From Corynebacterium camporealensis (GTDB lineage: Bacteria; Actinomycetota; Actinomycetes; Mycobacteriales; Mycobacteriaceae), in NCBI RefSeq assembly GCF_000980815.1, contig NZ_CP011311.1, positions 2,387,811 through 2,451,810 on the forward strand: a DNA stretch of 64,000 nucleotides, given 5' to 3'. The first letter of the stretch is position 1. The number at the start of each line of letters is the position of its first letter. Below the pieces are notes generated by a model. That model saw nothing but the letters and a program-made list of their open reading frames with translations, was not told the origin of the DNA and did no database searches. This document shows, one piece after another, positions 17,897-25,533 of the stretch. Position numbers and translations under genes: made by a program.

Positions 17897-19081
17897 GTGC
17901 TTAGCGCTGTACTGACCCCGGAGCACTCCCTGCTTTACACCTATGACTTCGGCGATAACTGGGAGCACACCATCACCCTGGTCAAGACCGATAAGCGCAA
18001 GCGGAAGAAGGCCACGCTTAACGACGCAGAAGGCCAGACCCCTCTGGAAGATTGCGGTTCCTACCCCGGCTGGGAAAACCTCCACGGCCTTACAGCGCAA
18101 GCCTATGCCCGCGATGTCCTGCCGCCTGCCAGCGAAGAGGCTTATCACCACTTCCTGGGTGATCTATCCCCGACAGAAGCGTGGGAGTTTGTCTCTGGTC
18201 TGGATGAGGTGCGCTTTAAGCAGCTCCAACGTGATACCAAGCGCGCCGACCCTTATCTCGAGCCCCTCAACAGCGAGGAGGATTTCGATGCCGCGGAGTT
18301 GATCGGCAAGGAGATCCGCGAACTCCTCGATGGCCTCAATCCCCCAAGCGACCTATTCCAGCCTCCGCGCACCCCGGATCTCGATGCCGTGCGCACTCAC
18401 ATCCGCAACGGCGAGCATCTCGAGGCTATCGCGGAATACCTAGCCAGCGATTACGTGGATCGGCTGGTTCATCACTTTCGCCAGCTTCCGAAGCGCACGC
18501 TAGACGATGCCCACCTCACCCACCTGGGCACCGCCCTGCAACGCGTGCTGCAGCTGGTAACTGGCGAATTAAAGACTTTCCACCGCACTGGCCGGAAAGA
18601 TGTGGCCCAACAGCACAAGGTGGTAACTGCCGCAAAGCTGGGCAATATCCCGCTGGAGATGTTGGCTTATACGTCGTCCGGTGTGGTGAATTTCCTCATC
18701 GATACCCACCTCATTGAACCCGGCCGCTACCTGGAAACCACATCGCTGGGCCAAGGGATGCTGGACGCCTCGCCCGTGGAGGCCGCTCACTACTTCCTCT
18801 TTGTCCTGCCGCCATCGTTGGGCAGCGAGTACGCGATCTATACCGGGCTCCTCCTCGACGCCGCAGTAGGGGAGAAGGCCCGGCAAGATTTTAACGACGA
18901 GGTTCGCCTCACCGCCGATGACCTCGTCGCGTGGTTCGACTTCATTTTCTACACCTACGGCTTGCTCACCCCGGACCCACACGACAGTGACGAGTTAGTG
19001 TATTCCCCCGTCTGTAAAGCGTTGTGTCAGCACATTCTGCTTCACCTGGATGCGCAGCGCCTCCTGCCTGACGAAGGCTAA
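17897..19081 (+). CDS. Plasmid pRiA4b ORF-3-like family protein, N-terminally short
   Basis: A 394-residue protein. Residues about 1-90 match the C-terminal half of the pRiA4b ORF-3-like domain (LLYTYDFGDNWEHTITL, then DCGSYPGWENL). The usual N-terminal half of that domain, with the IWRR and MGWxxxHL motifs, is absent. Upstream frames are broken by stops (for example TGA at 17876). A GGAG sits 6 nt before the GTG, so a shortened protein may still be made. Residues after about 150 form an alpha-helical region I cannot assign. It is either a truncated gene or a divergent family member. Confidence 0.65.
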   Translation: MLSAVLTPEHSLLYTYDFGDNWEHTITLVKTDKRKRKKATLNDAEGQTPLEDCGSYPGWENLHGLTAQAYARDVLPPASEEAYHHFLGDLSPTEAWEFVSGLDEVRFKQLQRDTKRADPYLEPLNSEEDFDAAELIGKEIRELLDGLNPPSDLFQPPRTPDLDAVRTHIRNGEHLEAIAEYLASDYVDRLVHHFRQLPKRTLDDAHLTHLGTALQRVLQLVTGELKTFHRTGRKDVAQQHKVVTAAKLGNIPLEMLAYTSSGVVNFLIDTHLIEPGRYLETTSLGQGMLDASPVEAAHYFLFVLPPSLGSEYAIYTGLLLDAAVGEKARQDFNDEVRLTADDLVAWFDFIFYTYGLLTPDPHDSDELVYSPVCKALCQHILLHLDAQRLLPDEG

Positions 19082-19116
19082 AGGCACGCCATACCGAAGT
19101 AGCTCAGGGTTACCCG

Positions 19117-19208
19117 TTTAACGGTTATCTATTGCTCAAAGGCCAAACTGTTGGTTGGATAAGAGTTATCCAACCAACAGATCGCATTCTAAGAACGGAT
19201 AACTCTTA
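19117..19208. promoter_or_regulatory. Operator region of the Fic gene with a 33-bp perfect palindrome
   Basis: CTGTTGGTTGGATAA (19148-19162), GAG, and its exact reverse complement (19166-19180) make a 15-bp-arm palindrome. The core GGATAACTCTTA recurs at 19197-19208, ending one base before the GTG start. A weaker TTAACGGTTATC-type copy lies at about 19119-19130. Three related sites converging on the start codon suggest autoregulation by the encoded protein. Confidence 0.65.
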
Positions 19209-19209
19209 A

Positions 19210-20478
19210 GTGCCTACCCACATTGAACGACAATGGATGCCCGCTGACGGAACAGGCTTGTCACGGCGTGACAAAGCTGGCGGTACCTATGAGGCGTATG
19301 CCCCCGATAAACTTCGCTCACCTAAATGGCAGGTGGAGCCCGATATCGCTCGCTTTGCTGCGCAAGTTGAAAGGAAGATAGTCGACATTCGCCAGCTCCC
19401 TGCGTCCGGGCAGCTAGAGAGCATCGCTCGTCTGCTCATGCGTTCCGAGGCGATTTCTTCTTCCAAGATTGAAGGCATTGCTCCCAACGTCGACAAAGTG
19501 GTGCTCGCAGAACTTGCACAACGTGAGGACGTGCGTGGGTTTAAAGAAAGCGCTGAGGCTGTGGCTCGTAACCTTAGTGTGCTGCGTTCAGTGGAAGAAT
19601 CCTTTTCCCGCGAGGATTCGATCACTCCTGAGCTTTTGGAACGTTTCCAAGCCGAACTACTTGGGAATACGTCTATCCCTACTGGAATTCGCACGCAACA
19701 AAACTGGATTGGAGGAAGCTCATGGACTCCTATCGGTGCTGAGTTCGTACCGCCACCTCCAGAGTATGTTCCGGACTTAGTAGAGGATTTGTGTGAATAC
19801 CTCGAAGGCGCTCATCATGGTGCCCTCATTCAGGCAGCAATTGCGCACGCACAATTTGAAACCATTCATCCCTTTAATGACGGCAATGGCAGGGTGGGAC
19901 GCGCGCTCATTCATGGAACGCTGTTGAGGCGTGGTTTAACTCAGCACACTATTCTTCCTGTGAGTTTGGTACTGGGGACATGGTCGAGCCGCTACGTCGC
20001 AGGGCTAACCGCCTACCGCGGCGGCGATGTCAACGCGTGGCTACAGCTGTTTCTGGAAGCTGCAGATATTGCTGTCGAGCAGGCGCGCATTCTTGCCCAA
20101 GAACTACAAGACATCCAGTCCGACTGGTGGCAACGCATTGAACAACACCGCGCGGCAGAAGGTAAGACTCGTGCGCTTCGTAACGACTCCATCGAAGCCA
20201 AGCTACTAGCAGGCATGGCCTCGCATCCGATCATCACCGTGACGACCGTCGAACGCCTTTACGGCACGAAGGCCACCAATGCCCGTAAGGCGCTAGATAG
20301 CCTCAAGGCCGCAGGGATTGTCCGAGCCAAAGTCATCGGCAAAGGCGGTGTCATCGGCTACTACGCTGACGATATTCTCGACCTCATTACGCACGAGGAT
20401 CGTCAGCTCGCTAGTAGCCAATTCGACACCAGATTGTCCCCACCAGGGGAGAGGGCTGCCCCGGCACGACGAGATTAA
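19210..20478 (+). CDS. Fic family protein (putative AMP/NMP-transferase) with C-terminal winged helix
   Basis: A 422-residue class II-like Fic protein. An N-terminal inhibitory-helix motif SSKIEGI (S-x-x-x-E-G) precedes the Fic core HPFNDGNGRVGR, which contains the catalytic His and the nucleotide-binding loop. The C-terminal about 80 residues (TVTTVERLYGTKATNARKAL region) look like a winged helix that could bind DNA. Fic proteins transfer AMP or similar groups to hydroxyl side chains. The target is unknown. The gene is more AT-rich than its neighbours and overlaps the convergent gabD-like gene by 4 bp. Confidence 0.85.
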   Translation: MPTHIERQWMPADGTGLSRRDKAGGTYEAYAPDKLRSPKWQVEPDIARFAAQVERKIVDIRQLPASGQLESIARLLMRSEAISSSKIEGIAPNVDKVVLAELAQREDVRGFKESAEAVARNLSVLRSVEESFSREDSITPELLERFQAELLGNTSIPTGIRTQQNWIGGSSWTPIGAEFVPPPPEYVPDLVEDLCEYLEGAHHGALIQAAIAHAQFETIHPFNDGNGRVGRALIHGTLLRRGLTQHTILPVSLVLGTWSSRYVAGLTAYRGGDVNAWLQLFLEAADIAVEQARILAQELQDIQSDWWQRIEQHRAAEGKTRALRNDSIEAKLLAGMASHPIITVTTVERLYGTKATNARKALDSLKAAGIVRAKVIGKGGVIGYYADDILDLITHEDRQLASSQFDTRLSPPGERAAPARRD

Positions 20479-21950
20479 GCGTCTGCGTAGGGGTCGGGCA
20501 GGGCGAGGTACTGGACCTCGGTGTACTCGTCGAGGCCTTCGGCGCCGCCTTCGCGGCCCATGCCGGATTGCTTGACGCCGCCGAATGGGGCAGCAGCGTT
20601 GGAGATGACGCCGGCATTAAAGCCCATCAGGCCGTACTCGAGGCCATCAGCCAGGCGCCAGAGGCGGTTGGTGTCTTCGGTAAAGACGTAAGAAGCCAAG
20701 CCGTACTCGGTGTCGTTGGCGATGCGGATTGCTTCCGCTTCGTCCTTGAAAGTAATAATCGGTGCGACGGGGCCGAAGATCTCTTCTTGGGCAACACGCG
20801 CGGTGCGGGGGACATCGGAAAGCACGGTGGGCTGGTAGTAGTAGCCCTTGCCCTCTAGGGCCTTGCCACCGGTGACGACGGTGGCGCCTTTGTCCACGGC
20901 GTCATCGACAAGTGCGGTGATGTTGTCGAGTGCCTTCTTCTCAATCAGTGGGCCGCAGGTGGACTTCTCATCCATGCCGTTGCCGACTTCGAGTGCGGCG
21001 ATCTTCTCGGCGAACTTCGTGGTGAATTCCTCCGCGACGTCCTCGTGGACTAAGAAGCGGTTGGCGGCGGTGCAGGCTTCGCCGATGTTGCGCATTTTCG
21101 CACCCATGGCACCTTCGACGGCCTGGTCGATGTCAGCGTCGTCGAAGACGATGAACGGTGCGTTGCCGCCGAGCTCCATGGAGGTGCGCAGAACGTTGTC
21201 TGCTGCACCCTTAAGCAAGGTCTTGCCGACTTCGGTGGAGCCAGTGAAGGAGACTTTGCGGAGGCGGGCATCGGCAAGCAATGGCTCCGAAATGGCCGAG
21301 GCCGAAGAACCAGAGACCACGTTGAGCACGCCTTCTGGCAGGCCCGCATCGAGCATGGTCTGGGCGAAGTACTGGGTGGTCAGCGGGGTGAGCTTCGCTG
21401 GCTTGAGCACCATCGTGCAGCCGGCAGCAATCGCCGGGGCGACCTTGCGGGTGCCCATCGCCAACGGGAAGTTCCAGGGGGTAATCAGCAGGCAAGGACC
21501 GACCGGCTTGCGGCGGGTAATCATGCGCAGGCTGCCTTCCGGAACGGTGGCGCTGTGGCCGTAGTCGCGGACAGCTTCCTCGCTGAACCAACGCAGGTAT
21601 TCCGCACCGTAGGTGACCTCACCGCGGGATTCGGCAATCGGCTTGCCCATCTCCAGGGTCATCAGGGCGGCAAAGTCTTCGGCGCGCTCGTGGACGAGGT
21701 CGAAAGCACGGCGCAGGATATTAGAACGCTCGCGGGCGGAGGTGCGCGCCCAGTCATCCTGGACGGCGCAGGCGGCATCGAGGGCGGCCTTGGCGTCGTC
21801 GGAGTTAGCAGAGGACAACGTAGCGAGCTTCTCGCCGGTGGCAGGGTTTTCTACGTCGAAAGTCTCACCAGACGTAGCATCCACCCACTTGCCACCGATG
21901 AGTAGTTGGGTAGGAACCTTAGCTAGCAATTCGGAAACGTTTGCGGTCAT
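20475..21950 (-). CDS. gabD: NAD(P)-dependent succinate-semialdehyde dehydrogenase
   Basis: Aldehyde dehydrogenase of 491 residues. It shows TPWNFPLAMGTRKVAPAIAA, cofactor-binding SFTGSTEVGKTLL, the general-base Glu in MELGGNAPFIVFDDAD and the catalytic Cys in IGEACTAANRFLV, with GVKQSGMGREGG at the C-terminus. These fit the SSADH branch, which oxidises succinate semialdehyde to succinate. The ATG at 21950 follows AAAGGA, so the longer upstream frame is rejected. It is divergent from an MHS transporter gene, possibly a linked uptake function. Confidence 0.82.
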   Translation of the reverse strand: MTANVSELLAKVPTQLLIGGKWVDATSGETFDVENPATGEKLATLSSANSDDAKAALDAACAVQDDWARTSARERSNILRRAFDLVHERAEDFAALMTLEMGKPIAESRGEVTYGAEYLRWFSEEAVRDYGHSATVPEGSLRMITRRKPVGPCLLITPWNFPLAMGTRKVAPAIAAGCTMVLKPAKLTPLTTQYFAQTMLDAGLPEGVLNVVSGSSASAISEPLLADARLRKVSFTGSTEVGKTLLKGAADNVLRTSMELGGNAPFIVFDDADIDQAVEGAMGAKMRNIGEACTAANRFLVHEDVAEEFTTKFAEKIAALEVGNGMDEKSTCGPLIEKKALDNITALVDDAVDKGATVVTGGKALEGKGYYYQPTVLSDVPRTARVAQEEIFGPVAPIITFKDEAEAIRIANDTEYGLASYVFTEDTNRLWRLADGLEYGLMGFNAGVISNAAAPFGGVKQSGMGREGGAEGLDEYTEVQYLALPDPYADA

Positions 21951-22127
21951 GTCGACATCCTTTCTGTAGCTATACAGTCGCCAGGCTACGCGTCGAAGAG
22001 TCAACTGGACACGCGGTCTTAAATACTCGCATATTCCTCCCAACCCGTATATTTAACTCAAGTCACAGAAGTGCTCAGGTTCAACAACAGTGAACTCGGG
22101 CGTACACCGAAACTCAGAAGGATCTCG

Positions 22128-23492
22128 ATGACCAACCCACAGAGCACACCGCAGATCTCCGCAAAAGAACGACGCCGCGTTGTTGCGGCCACCACCATCG
22201 GCACCGCCATTGAGTGGTACGACTACTTCCTCTACGCCGCCGTGGCTGGCCTGGTCTTTAACCAGCTCATGTTCGGCCCCCTGGAGGGCGGCTTAGCGAC
22301 GATCATTGCCTTCCTCACCGTCGGCCTGTCCTTCCTCTTCCGCCCACTGGGTGCATTCCTGGCTGGTCACTATGCCGACCGCTTTGGCCGCCGCGTCGTC
22401 CTGGTGGTCACGCTCTTTGCCATGGGTGGCGCCACGACGCTGATTGGCCTGCTACCCACCTACGACACCATTGGTGTGTGGGCGCCCATCTTGCTAATTT
22501 TCCTGCGCATTATCCAGGGTATTTCCGCTGGTGGTGAGTGGGGTTCCGCCGTCCTCATGGCGGTGGAGCACGCACCCGTCAACAAACGTGGCCTCTACGG
22601 TGCCGGTCCCCAGGTGGGTGCGCCGGCCGGCCTGCTGATGTCCTCGGGCATGCTGTCGCTGATGAATGTCATCGCACCTGGCGATGCCTTCATGGAGTGG
22701 GGCTGGCGCGTACCCTTCATCTTGTCCTTCGTGCTACTGATCATCGGCTACCTCATCCGAATGGGTGTCGATGAGTCTCCCGTCTTCGAAGAGCTCACCG
22801 AGCGCAAAGAAGAGGAAGTCTCCAACCCAATTGCGGTGCTGTTTAAGAAGTTCACCCCGCTGGTCTTCATCGCCGCGCTGATTTACGCCGGTAACGGCAC
22901 TATTGGCTACATGACCACCGGTGGCTACATCCAGAACTACGCCACCGACCCGAATGGACCACTGGCCATGGACCGCGGCGACGTGCTCAACGCCGTGACG
23001 CTGTCGGCATTTACGTGGGGCCTGTTTACGCTCTTTGCCGGCTATATCTCGGACTACATCGGCAGGCGCACCACCTACCTCATCGGCTTCGTGCTGCTGG
23101 CTGCCGCAGCCGGCGCGCTCTTCCCGCTGGTCAATACCGGCAACCTGTTCCTGATGTACCTGGCGCTCATCCTGGTCACCGTCGGCCTGGGCCTGACCTA
23201 CGGCCCGCAGGCAGCCTGGTACGCCGAACTCTTCCCCGCACCGATTCGTGCTTCTGGCGTCTCGATTACGTATGCCATCGGCTCCATCCTGGGTGGTGCT
23301 TTCGCCCCGACGATTGCCGCCAGCCTCGTCGAAGCCACCGATACCACCTGGGCGGTTACCGGCTACCTGGTCACAGCGTGCGTCATCGGCTTTATCACAA
23401 GCTTCCTGCTCCGCGACCGCAAGGGCATTGAACTTAGCCCTGAGCACACCGCTGAGCAGTCCCGCAACCACTTCATGGTGGGCGCACGCTAG
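22128..23492 (+). CDS. MFS transporter, metabolite:H+ symporter (MHS) family
   Basis: Permease of 454 residues with 12 predicted helices. The family marker GTAIEWYDYFLYAA is in helix 1, and FRPLGAFLAGHYADRFGRR is in the first intracellular loop. QGISAGGEWGSAVLMAVEH follows. MHS members carry shikimate, proline/betaine, citrate or aromatic acids, and the substrate cannot be told. The ATG at 22128 has GAAGGATC upstream. The stop abuts the convergent tetR gene. Confidence 0.85.
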   Translation: MTNPQSTPQISAKERRRVVAATTIGTAIEWYDYFLYAAVAGLVFNQLMFGPLEGGLATIIAFLTVGLSFLFRPLGAFLAGHYADRFGRRVVLVVTLFAMGGATTLIGLLPTYDTIGVWAPILLIFLRIIQGISAGGEWGSAVLMAVEHAPVNKRGLYGAGPQVGAPAGLLMSSGMLSLMNVIAPGDAFMEWGWRVPFILSFVLLIIGYLIRMGVDESPVFEELTERKEEEVSNPIAVLFKKFTPLVFIAALIYAGNGTIGYMTTGGYIQNYATDPNGPLAMDRGDVLNAVTLSAFTWGLFTLFAGYISDYIGRRTTYLIGFVLLAAAAGALFPLVNTGNLFLMYLALILVTVGLGLTYGPQAAWYAELFPAPIRASGVSITYAIGSILGGAFAPTIAASLVEATDTTWAVTGYLVTACVIGFITSFLLRDRKGIELSPEHTAEQSRNHFMVGAR

Positions 23493-24119
23493 CTAACGCA
23501 CAACGCTTTCTAATTCTTCCGTCTGCGCGGAGAATTCCAGTGCATTCTCCGCGGATAATTGACGCAACGCGAATTGGCCGTACATGTCACCGAGTTCCTC
23601 CGCGGTATACGGCCCGTCGGGGGAGTACCAGATCGATACGCCCATACCCATGTCGATGAGCGCCCAGCAGGCAATTTTGACATCGGGGGCACTAAACACG
23701 CCGGCATCCATGCCTTCGCGCACCACATTCATCCAGCGGGCGACGTAGTCACGGCGCAATTGCTTAACGACGCTGCGGTGCGGCTCCTCGAGCGAATTAA
23801 TCGTATTGTTCACCACGCGCACGCTTTGCGCGCTGGTGCTGTGGAAGACCACGTGAGCGCGCATCAGGGCACGCAGTTTGTTCTCCGGTCCGGTGACACC
23901 GGCTAATCCTGCGGCGTTGACGCGCAGGAGGTCTTCCATTCCTTTAATGGAAACTTCCGCTAAAAGTTCCTGCTTAGAGCTGTAGTGGTTGTACAGGCTC
24001 GAGGCACGCATGCCTACTGCCTTGGCGATATCTTCCATACCGGTGCCGTGGTAGCCCAGCTCATCGAAAAGCTTGAGCGCAGCATCGGCGATCTGTTCGC
24101 GGCGTCGGGGATTAGCCAC
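23493..24119 (-). CDS. TetR family regulator of the adjacent beta-oxidation genes (FadR-like role)
   Basis: Repressor of 208 residues with an N-terminal TetR helix-turn-helix (ADAALKLFDELGYHGTGMED, then AVGMRASSLYNHYSSKQELL) and a ligand-binding C-terminal domain. The GTG at 24119 is preferred, because AAAGGTGGA lies 6-8 nt upstream. The extended frame to 24176 has no support. It is divergent from the acyl-CoA dehydrogenase gene, and the same 16-bp palindrome occurs upstream of both that gene and the thiolase gene. The ligand is likely an acyl-CoA, as for Bacillus FadR (inference). Confidence 0.8.
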   Translation of the reverse strand: MANPRRREQIADAALKLFDELGYHGTGMEDIAKAVGMRASSLYNHYSSKQELLAEVSIKGMEDLLRVNAAGLAGVTGPENKLRALMRAHVVFHSTSAQSVRVVNNTINSLEEPHRSVVKQLRRDYVARWMNVVREGMDAGVFSAPDVKIACWALIDMGMGVSIWYSPDGPYTAEELGDMYGQFALRQLSAENALEFSAQTEELESVVR

Positions 24120-24184
24120 AACGAGTCCACCTTTCTGGGATAGGGGGTGCTTGACAGGTCGTGAGAGGCCGGTCACAATGTCAT

Positions 24185-24200
24185 ACTAATAGTGATTCGT
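24185..24200. promoter_or_regulatory. TetR operator candidate at the acyl-CoA dehydrogenase promoter
   Basis: ACTAAT-AGTG-ATTCGT matches the reverse complement of the site at 28949-28964 in 15 of 16 positions. It lies in the tetR/acyl-CoA dehydrogenase divergent region, ending 16 bp before the dehydrogenase ATG, so binding there could repress both genes. Confidence 0.65.
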
Positions 24201-24215
24201 TAAACGGAGGTTACC

Positions 24216-25391
24216 ATGTCCCAGAACCCATTTTCTCCCACGATTGATTTCCTGGGGGTATTCGACTCCCTCTCGGAGGAGGATTACGCCGCCTGGCAGC
24301 GTGCTCATTCCTTCCGGGAGGACTGTCTGCCCATCATCAACGATGCGTGGCAGAAGTCCGAATACCCGCTCGGTCTCGTGGGTCGACTGGGGGAGCTGGA
24401 TTTGCTTAGCGATGGCCTCCCAGTCCCCGGCAAAGACAAAGACTCTGAGCTGGCAGCCGGGCTCATGCTCATGGAAGTCACGCGTGCCGATGCCTCCATG
24501 GGTACTGTCATCGCAGTGCAGGGCGGCCTGGCGATGCGTTCTATCGACATGCTGGGCAGCCAAGAGCAAAAAGATAAGTACTTACCCGCCATGGCCAAAG
24601 GTGAGCTCCTCGGCGCATTCGGCCTGACCGAACCGGACCACGGCTCTGATTCTGTGGCACTGGAGACCACCGCCGTGCGTGATGGCGACGAGTTCGTCCT
24701 TAACGGTGAAAAGAAGTGGATCGGCAACGGTGCCTCCGGCGGCATCACGATTATTTACGCCCGCACCGAAGACGGCGATGTTTCCGGTTTCATCGTTCCG
24801 CAAAACACCCCAGGCTATAACGCCGAGGTCATCGAGGGCAAGCTCTCCCTGCGTGCAATTCACCAAGCACACATCAAACTAGAAGACGTCCGCATTCCGG
24901 TGGCTAATCAGCTGCCCGGCGCGCGTACCTTCAAAGACACCTCCCGCGTACTGAAGGCCACCCGCATCGGTGTCGCCTGGATGGCGCTGGGTTCCGCACT
25001 GGCTTGCTACGAAAAGGCTCGCGAGTACGTCTTAGAGCGCCAGCAGTTCGGCCGCGAACTAGCCAAGGCCCAGATCATTCAGCAGCGCCTGTCCAACATG
25101 GTGGTCGACTTAAGCCAGATGATGCTCACCTGCCGCGAGGTGACCACACGCGATGCCGCCGGCACCCTGCAGCCTGAACAGGCCTCGCTGGCCAAGCTGC
25201 ACAACACCCGTGCTGCCCGCCGCATTGCTTCGGATGCCCGCGACATGCTCGGCGGCGTCGGCATCCTGTTGGAGAACGACATCGCCCGCCACTTCGCCGA
25301 TGTCGAAGCCATGCACACCTACGAAGGCACCGACACCGTGCAGTCGCTCATCATGGGCAAGAAGATCACGGGCTTCTCCGCTTACAAATAA
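24216..25391 (+). CDS. Acyl-CoA dehydrogenase
   Basis: FAD enzyme of 391 residues catalysing the first beta-oxidation step. It shows AFGLTEPDHGSDSVALETTA and LNGEKKWIGNG (flavin-contacting region), RQQFGRELAKAQIIQQRL and the C-terminal catalytic-Glu loop HTYEGTDTVQSLIMGKKITG. The EGT...GKxITG form resembles the glutaryl-CoA dehydrogenase-like subgroup, so a short or dicarboxylic substrate is possible. GGAGG precedes the ATG. A hairpin terminator follows at 25413-25453. Confidence 0.85.
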   Translation: MSQNPFSPTIDFLGVFDSLSEEDYAAWQRAHSFREDCLPIINDAWQKSEYPLGLVGRLGELDLLSDGLPVPGKDKDSELAAGLMLMEVTRADASMGTVIAVQGGLAMRSIDMLGSQEQKDKYLPAMAKGELLGAFGLTEPDHGSDSVALETTAVRDGDEFVLNGEKKWIGNGASGGITIIYARTEDGDVSGFIVPQNTPGYNAEVIEGKLSLRAIHQAHIKLEDVRIPVANQLPGARTFKDTSRVLKATRIGVAWMALGSALACYEKAREYVLERQQFGRELAKAQIIQQRLSNMVVDLSQMMLTCREVTTRDAAGTLQPEQASLAKLHNTRAARRIASDARDMLGGVGILLENDIARHFADVEAMHTYEGTDTVQSLIMGKKITGFSAYK

Positions 25392-25412
25392 GGTGCTAAC
25401 CTGTAGCTGGAC

Positions 25413-25456
25413 GCCCCGGTGTTGCCTCTGTCTCTAGGACATGCACCCGGGGCTTT
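25413..25456 (+). terminator. Terminator after the acyl-CoA dehydrogenase gene
   Basis: GCCCCGGTG (25413-25421) and CACCCGGGGC (25444-25453) form a stem with one bulge, followed by TTT. Confidence 0.5.
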
Positions 25457-25533
25457 GACTTTGCCAAGACAAGAAAACGCGCCCGGCAACAATCGCTGGG
25501 CTCGTTTCTACGTCTTTGCTTCGCAACTAATTT

